The translations under genes and the position numbers were made by a program. Below, in pieces: positions 59,529 to 64,000 of a stretch of DNA of 64,000 nt. How positions within the stretch are numbered: position 1 is the stretch's first letter; each line of letters begins with the position of its first letter. This DNA is from Branchiibius sp. NY16-3462-2 (GTDB taxonomy: Bacteria > Actinomycetota > Actinomycetes > Actinomycetales > Dermatophilaceae). Below the pieces are notes generated by a model. The model worked only from the letters and a program-made list of their open reading frames with translations, ran no database searches and was not told where the DNA came from. The stretch covers positions 1 through 64,000 of the forward strand of contig NZ_LVCF01000020.1 in the NCBI RefSeq assembly GCF_001594145.1. The letters run 5' to 3'.

Positions 59529-59921
59529 TCACAACCCAAATCGTTCCCGAGCGGCCGGCGTCGTCGGCGTGAAGAGATTGATCAGATTGCCGTCCGGATC
59601 CCGCAGCAGCACCGACCGATTGCCCCACGGCAGATCCGTCGGCCCCTGCACGATCGGCACCCACGAGCGCACCTGCTCATACGTCGCGTCCACGTCCGGC
59701 ACGAGAAAGTCCAGGGTGACCGATCGGTTGTCCGCCGCGGTGACCGCGCCGGCTAGTAGGGGCGCCGTCTGCGAACCGGCGATTGCCAATGTCCCTGTGT
59801 CCGAGCCTATTTCAGCAAATAGCGGATGCAGGCGAGCGGCGGGTGCACCAGTCAGCCGCTCGTAGAACGCAACCAGTGCGTCGACGTCGTCGGTGATGAT
59901 GCGAGTAGCGGCGAGTTTCAT
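59529..59921 (-). CDS. VOC family protein (regulated by WYL protein)
   Basis: A 130-residue glyoxalase-fold protein, starting MKLAATRIITDDVDALVAFYERL and ending with GNRSVLLRDPDGNLINLFTP, the typical metal or ligand-binding strand. GAGGAGATGTC precedes the ATG at 59921. It is divergent from the WYL-domain regulator at 60012 with an operator-like palindrome between them, so it is probably the regulator's target. Function within the VOC superfamily is unknown. Confidence 0.9.
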   Translation of the reverse strand: MKLAATRIITDDVDALVAFYERLTGAPAARLHPLFAEIGSDTGTLAIAGSQTAPLLAGAVTAADNRSVTLDFLVPDVDATYEQVRSWVPIVQGPTDLPWGNRSVLLRDPDGNLINLFTPTTPAARERFGL

Positions 59922-59968
59922 GACATCTCCTCGTTTGGGGCGGCGGACGCCAACGACGCTAGGAGTAA

Positions 59969-59991
59969 TAGTGGACAGAATCCGCCCACTA
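59969..59991. promoter_or_regulatory. Operator palindrome between VOC and WYL genes
   Basis: TAGTGGacag-aat-ccgcCCACTA is a near-symmetric inverted repeat (8 of 10 per arm) in the 90-bp divergent gap. It is the likely binding site of the WYL regulator. Confidence 0.65.
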
Positions 59992-60011
59992 ATACCGATA
60001 GCTTGAGACTC

Positions 60012-60962
60012 ATGCCCCGACCCGCCGCCCGCGTCCTGCTGCTGCTGGACCTGCTGCAGTCCGCCGGCACCCGCAGTCGTCAGGAGCTGGCCACTGAACT
60101 GGCCGTCGACGAACGCACCGTCCGGCGCTACGTCGAGCACCTGCGCGACCTGGACATCCCGGTGGAGAGCGTGCGCGGCCGGTACGGCGGCTACCGGCTG
60201 GCGCCCGGATACCGCCTACCGCCGTTGATGCTGAACGACGACGAAGCGCTCGCCGTGCTCTTCGCCCTCTCCGAGAGCGCTGCCGCCGCCCACTCCCCCG
60301 GTTCGCAGACGGCCGCAGCCACGGCAATCGCCAAGCTGCGTCGCGCGCTCCCGGAGCGCCTCGTCGAGCGGGCCGCCGTGCTCCAAGAAGCGGCGGTCTC
60401 CGCGCAGGGTGGCGCGATCGACGAACAGCCCAACCCCGGCGTACTGCTAACTGTCGGCGAGGCCGTCCGCACCTGCACACCCCTGGATCTGAGCTACGTC
60501 GATCGCGCCGGCGAACGCCCCCGCCGCACCGTCCATCCTTACGAACTCGTTGTACTGCAGGGACGTTGGTACCTCATCGCCTACGACACCACCCGGCACG
60601 CGACCCGCACCTTCCGCTGCGATCGCATCCTGCATGCCCGTACGGCGCGTGGCCACTTCAAGCGCCCCGTCACCGACCCGACTGACCTGGCTGCCGAATT
60701 CGCCTCTGCTGACTATCGATACACCGTCACGCTTCGGGTGCAGGCACCCATCGAGCAACTCAACGACTGGCTCTCGCGGACCCTCGCGACCGTCGAGCCC
60801 GGCGCGGACGGCTGGCAGCGGGTGACCATCCGCGCCGAGCGGCTCGACTGGATCCCGCAGCGGCTGGTCACCATCGATGCACCCATCAGGATCGACGGCC
60901 CACCGGAACTACGGGCCGTCGTCACGGCCGCCGCCGCACGACTGGCCGCGATGGCGGGCTGA
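60012..60962 (+). CDS. WYL domain transcriptional regulator (YafY/HTH_11 type)
   Basis: A 316-residue regulator. The N-terminal HTH is at about 3-60 (RVLLLLDLLQSAGTRSRQELATELAVDERTVRRYVEHL as two pieces), followed by GRYGGYRLAPGYRLPPLML. The WYL domain (about 150-240) contains LQGRWYLIAYDTTRHATRTFRCDRI, in which WYL and RTFR are the ligand-binding signature. The ATG at 60012 begins the family consensus. Divergent to the VOC gene. Ligand unknown; WYL domains bind nucleic acids or metabolites. Confidence 0.92.
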   Translation: MPRPAARVLLLLDLLQSAGTRSRQELATELAVDERTVRRYVEHLRDLDIPVESVRGRYGGYRLAPGYRLPPLMLNDDEALAVLFALSESAAAAHSPGSQTAAATAIAKLRRALPERLVERAAVLQEAAVSAQGGAIDEQPNPGVLLTVGEAVRTCTPLDLSYVDRAGERPRRTVHPYELVVLQGRWYLIAYDTTRHATRTFRCDRILHARTARGHFKRPVTDPTDLAAEFASADYRYTVTLRVQAPIEQLNDWLSRTLATVEPGADGWQRVTIRAERLDWIPQRLVTIDAPIRIDGPPELRAVVTAAAARLAAMAG

Positions 60963-60964
60963 CG

Positions 60965-61930
60965 TCAGCCCTTCCCCGAGGCAGCCGGAGCGCCAGCCAG
61001 CAGATACTGCCTGAACCAATCCAGCTGCATTGCAGACGAAATCTCGAACCCGTTGACGTACGCGTCGAAGTGGCCGCCCGGCAGCACCACCAGCTTCTTG
61101 GGCTCGCGCGCCTCCTGGAAACCGTCGATCGCGATCTTCGTCGGCGTCAGCACGTCGTCCGAGGCCACGCACATCAGCAACGGCGTCGGCGCGATCAGCC
61201 GCAGATACGCACCTGGCTGGTACTCGGCGAACCGTTCCACACTGCGCAACGTGCACGAGTTCACGTACGACGGCGCCCGCAGCTCGTGCGTGCCGATGAA
61301 CCATTCGTAGGAATCCGGGGTCGGCAACGCCGACGGCGCCATCGGGTCCTTATTCACCACGTCGATCATCGTCGGCGCCTCACCGTTGAACCGCGCCCGC
61401 CGGTCCGCGTTGAACCCATCGCGGGCGCCGCCCACGAAGTCAGCCCGCACCAACTGCCGGAAGTTGGCGTCCCCGTCGACGACCGGCACCTGCGCGGACA
61501 CACACTTCACGCGCCGGTCCTGCGCCGCCACCACCAGGACGTGCCCACCGGAGTACGACGATCCCCAGATCCCGATCCGGTCCGAGTCGCTACCCGGCAG
61601 CGTCTCGGCGTACGTGATCGCATTGCGGTAGTCGTCGATCTGCTGCCACGGCGTGATCTCGCCACGCGGCTGCCCGTCGGAGGCGCCCAGGTTGCGGTTG
61701 TCGTAGACCAGCACGTTGAGCCCGCCCGCGGAGAATGCTTCGGCGTACTTGTCCAGATACATCTCCTTGACCGCGGCGAACCCGTGGCTCATCACGATCG
61801 TGGGCGCCGTGCCACCGCCCGACGCGCGGTAATACCACCCGCGCAGCGTCACTCCGTCAGAGTCGAACTCCACGTCCGTGCGATTGTCCGGTACGGCGAC
61901 CTGTGCCTTCTCGTCCAGCGTTTGAGTCAT
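60965..61930 (-). CDS. Alpha/beta hydrolase (dienelactone/CocE-like)
   Basis: A 321-residue hydrolase. The oxyanion region is VMSHGFAAVKEMYLDKYAEAF (about 46-66), the nucleophile elbow is IGIWGSSYSGGHVLV (Ser about 119), and the catalytic Asp and His lie in VASDDVLTPTKIAI and VVLPGGHFDAYVNGFE. The ATG at 61930 is preceded by GGGAGATC. Divergent from the AraC regulator 177 bp away, which likely controls it. Convergent with the WYL gene, 2 bp apart. Confidence 0.9.
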   Translation of the reverse strand: MTQTLDEKAQVAVPDNRTDVEFDSDGVTLRGWYYRASGGGTAPTIVMSHGFAAVKEMYLDKYAEAFSAGGLNVLVYDNRNLGASDGQPRGEITPWQQIDDYRNAITYAETLPGSDSDRIGIWGSSYSGGHVLVVAAQDRRVKCVSAQVPVVDGDANFRQLVRADFVGGARDGFNADRRARFNGEAPTMIDVVNKDPMAPSALPTPDSYEWFIGTHELRAPSYVNSCTLRSVERFAEYQPGAYLRLIAPTPLLMCVASDDVLTPTKIAIDGFQEAREPKKLVVLPGGHFDAYVNGFEISSAMQLDWFRQYLLAGAPAASGKG

Positions 61931-62106
61931 CGTGATCTCCCTTGATCTCCCACTCGGAACGGCGGGTTGCCATCGACGGTAGGAAGTGACCCAGATCACA
62001 GCCATGCATCTGCGTGCCGACCTCGTGCCACTGCGCGCCAACCTGCGCAGCGCATGGTCCACGCGCTGTGATCGGGGTTACATTCGAGGGGACCAAGGAG
62101 GCTTCG

Positions 62107-63036
62107 ATGGTGCAGACGCTGCGCGAGGACGACCTGGCGGCCGCTCGCGAATCGTGGGCCCGGCTGCTGTCGCAAACCCACCTGACCTGGGACATCACCG
62201 AACTCACCCCCGCCGACCACACGACGTACTCCGCCTCCGTCCGCCAACGGCACCTGGCCGATCTGGTGCTGGTCGACTGCTCCTGCGACCCGTGCGCCGG
62301 CGTCCGCCGCGGCCCGCAGATCAGTCAGACCGACGGCGAGTACCTGATCATGCTGATGACGCTGGAGGGCCGCGAACTGGTCACCCAGTCCGGTCGCACC
62401 GCGCAACTCGGCCCGGGCAGCGTCGTGATGTGGGACTCCGCGCAGCACGCCGAGTTCGTGGTCCAGGAACCGTTGATCAAACGCAGTCTGCTGGTGCCCA
62501 AGGCCGCGCTGGCCGAGGTCGGCGCCCGCGGCGAACTGCTCACCGGCTCGGTCCTGGACTCTTCCGCGCCAGCTGTCTCGCTGCTGCGCAACTTCCTCGA
62601 CGGCCTGTCCCGCACCATCGACGACCTGCCGCTCGGCGCACTGCCCGCGGCCCGCAACGCCACGATCGAATTGCTTGCTGCCGCGCTCCAGGCGCCGCAA
62701 CAGACCTGGCCGCCCTCGACGTACGCCACCCGATCCGCCGCCGAGGCCTTCGTCGAGCGCAACCTGCACCGCGGCACGCTCACCCCGGCCACCATCGCCG
62801 ACCAGATCGGGGTGTCCGTGCGGTCCCTGCACCGGGCGTTCGAGGACTCCGGCGAGACCGTGTCCGGCTACCTGCGCGTACGCCGATTGGCCCGCGCCCG
62901 TGACGATCTCACCTCCGGTCGCCCCGTCAGTCAGGTCGCTCGGAGATGGCATTTCTCCGACGCCAGCCACTTCTCTCGCTCGTTCAAGCGGCAGTACGGA
63001 ATCAACCCGAGCGAGCTACTGCCGGTCGCGAAGTAG
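62107..63036 (+). CDS. AraC family transcriptional regulator
   Basis: A 309-residue AraC/XylS regulator. The N-terminal cupin-like sensor (about 20-170, with WDSAQHAEFVVQEP) precedes the C-terminal double HTH (about 215-305): TPATIADQIGVSVRSLHRAFE and ARRWHFSDASHFSRSFKRQYG, the latter typical of the family. AAGGAGG lies ahead of the ATG at 62107. Its stop codon lies in the loop of a perfect hairpin (63016-63049). Divergent from the hydrolase, its likely target. Confidence 0.94.
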   Translation: MVQTLREDDLAAARESWARLLSQTHLTWDITELTPADHTTYSASVRQRHLADLVLVDCSCDPCAGVRRGPQISQTDGEYLIMLMTLEGRELVTQSGRTAQLGPGSVVMWDSAQHAEFVVQEPLIKRSLLVPKAALAEVGARGELLTGSVLDSSAPAVSLLRNFLDGLSRTIDDLPLGALPAARNATIELLAAALQAPQQTWPPSTYATRSAAEAFVERNLHRGTLTPATIADQIGVSVRSLHRAFEDSGETVSGYLRVRRLARARDDLTSGRPVSQVARRWHFSDASHFSRSFKRQYGINPSELLPVAK

Positions 63037-63049
63037 CGACCGGCAGTAG
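63016..63049 (+). terminator. 14-bp hairpin spanning the AraC stop codon
   Basis: CTACTGCCGGTCGC (63016-63029) and GCGACCGGCAGTAG (63036-63049) pair perfectly around a 6-base loop that contains the AAG TA of the end codons. The upstream arm encodes the last residues of the regulator. It may terminate both this gene and the convergent one. Confidence 0.75.
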
Positions 63050-63070
63050 ACCCGTAGTAGATCCGAACCG

Positions 63071-64000
63071 TCACGGCGCGGCGAACTGCAGCCCCACCGC
63101 CGATTCCAGATCAGCGCTCATGGCGTGCAGCGACACGTCCCACGTCGGGTCGGCCACCACACCGTTCTGCGTGACGTGGCCCCAGCGCTGGAACGCCTTT
63201 ACCGACGCGAGGGTGTGGGGACCGAACTGGCCGTCGACGCCACCCGGCGTGGTACCCCACTGACCGGCAGCGCCGTTGGTGAGGATCTGCTGGAGGTTCG
63301 TGACGACGGCACCGGAGGCACCCTGCTGCAGCGTCGGCATCGCTCCCCCGCCGGGTAATGCCGCCCACGTGATCGGACCCACGATCCCGTCCGGAGTCAG
63401 ACCCGCACCCTGCTGGAAGGCGATCACCGCGGCCTTGGTGCGCGGCCCGAAGTTGCCGTCGACGACCACGCTCAGGTCCGGCGTCCGCCGCAACGCCCGC
63501 TGCAGCCGCTTCACCGCGTCGCCCGTGGCACCCTGCTGGATCGTCGGCTGACCCGGGTTGAAGTTGCGCGTCGTGATGGTCGTCGGGGTGCGCAACCACG
63601 CCTCCTGCGTGATCGCCACCATGGACGCCGCGTCGATAATGCCGATGGAGTTCCAGGTGAACATGGCGTACGCCGGGGTCGAGGAGTTGGCTCCGGCCGG
63701 AACCGGAACGCCCAGCTTCCCGGCGAGCCAACCCACGGTGCCGTACCCACACAACGACACACAGTGGTCCTCGTTCGAGTCAGCGTTGAATCCCGTTGCG
63801 TACCAACCGGTGTGGCCGTTGTTACCCCAGTAAGCGTCCTCCAACTGGTCGGCGGCGATACCGAGCTTGACCGGTCCCTGGCTGATCGCACTGTGCAGAT
63901 TGCTCGAGCTGGTGTAATCGACCAGGTAGTGCGGCCCGTCGTTGTATTCGTAGCTGCCAGAGGTGAATCCGTCGGTGCGCATGGTGTCCATCACCGGTGT
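63071..64000 (-). CDS. Cysteine peptidase-like protein with two peptidoglycan-binding domains, N-terminus beyond edge
   Basis: The visible 309 residues run off the right edge with no stop, so the N-terminal part is missing. A papain-like region contains the active-site-type His in NEDHCVSLCGYG and a TWNSIGIIDAASM segment, the catalytic Asn/hydrophobic region. It is followed by two PG_binding_1 domains (about 147-210: QPTIQQGATGDAVKRLQRAL and DGNFGPRTKAAVIAFQQ; and about 225-285: PTLQQGASGAVVTNLQQIL and DGQFGPHTLASVKAFQRWG). A secreted wall-binding hydrolase is likely; the catalytic Cys should lie in the missing part. Confidence 0.85.
   Translation of the reverse strand, partial: TPVMDTMRTDGFTSGSYEYNDGPHYLVDYTSSSNLHSAISQGPVKLGIAADQLEDAYWGNNGHTGWYATGFNADSNEDHCVSLCGYGTVGWLAGKLGVPVPAGANSSTPAYAMFTWNSIGIIDAASMVAITQEAWLRTPTTITTRNFNPGQPTIQQGATGDAVKRLQRALRRTPDLSVVVDGNFGPRTKAAVIAFQQGAGLTPDGIVGPITWAALPGGGAMPTLQQGASGAVVTNLQQILTNGAAGQWGTTPGGVDGQFGPHTLASVKAFQRWGHVTQNGVVADPTWDVSLHAMSADLESAVGLQFAAP

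Overview
The window is high-GC chromosomal DNA of an actinobacterium, most likely a Micrococcales member of the Dermacoccaceae/Intrasporangiaceae type (an inference from GC content, GTG starts, leaderless promoters, CIRCE control of groESL, GuaB3 and gene order). From memory, the order guaA ... ChoD-like oxidase, guaB3, guaB, rsdA, sigD, groEL1, groES, tsaD, rimI, tsaB, tsaE, alr ... nnr, glmS matches the Mycobacterium tuberculosis Rv3396c-Rv3436c region, so the backbone is an old actinobacterial core segment with lineage-specific genes inserted between the core blocks.

Layout. 0-2.5 kb: the end of an insertion sequence that runs off the left edge and cuts a secreted repeat protein, followed by a decayed IS256-type transposase that abuts the pcrA stop codon. 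2.5-9.3 kb: pcrA, a divergent serine hydrolase/DedA pair, a membrane molybdopterin oxidoreductase and a fasciclin lipoprotein. 9.4-14.3 kb: an envelope-lipid-like group (GT4 glycosyltransferase, PIG-L/LmbE deacetylase, flippase-like protein, two tandem PAP2 phosphatases). 14.3-17 kb: guaA, DUF3817 and SURF1. 17.2-20.7 kb: a two-subunit ABC exporter whose ATPase defects are complementary. 20.7-28.8 kb: VOC protein, GMC oxidoreductase, succinate-semialdehyde dehydrogenase, guaB3, guaB, and an RsdA/SigD-type pair. 28.9-31.2 kb: groES-groEL under two CIRCE operators. 31.2-35.6 kb: FMN reductase with a divergent TetR regulator, ribokinase-family kinase, nucleoside hydrolase, methyltransferase. 35.7-40.5 kb: the overlapping alr - hydrolase - tsaE - tsaB - rimI - tsaD operon (t6A tRNA modification, S18 acetylation, D-Ala supply). 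40.5-46.6 kb: transglutaminase-like protein, VapBC-type toxin-antitoxin pair, a fused double ABC exporter, and a winged-helix/nucleotidyltransferase gene lying between two hairpin-forming direct repeats. 46.7-51.6 kb: nnr-acpS-glmS operon and divergent coaA. 51.8-57.1 kb: a defence island with a nuclease-helicase fusion (PD-(D/E)XK plus DUF2075) convergent to an mcrBC type IV restriction operon. 57.3-64 kb: DUF2510 membrane protein, CREST/ceramidase-like membrane protein, a repeat-rich intergenic stretch, VOC/WYL divergent pair, hydrolase/AraC divergent pair, and the C-terminal part of a cell-wall-binding cysteine peptidase at the right edge.

Many operons are joined by 4-bp GTGA/ATGA overlaps, and several promoters place a -10 hexamer 6-7 nt before the start codon, which suggests leaderless transcripts. 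No tRNA, rRNA or CRISPR array was found. The most unusual items are the nuclease-helicase/McrBC island, the MNT gene between hairpin repeats, the complementary ABC exporter, the IS insertion, and the dispersed palindromic repeats.
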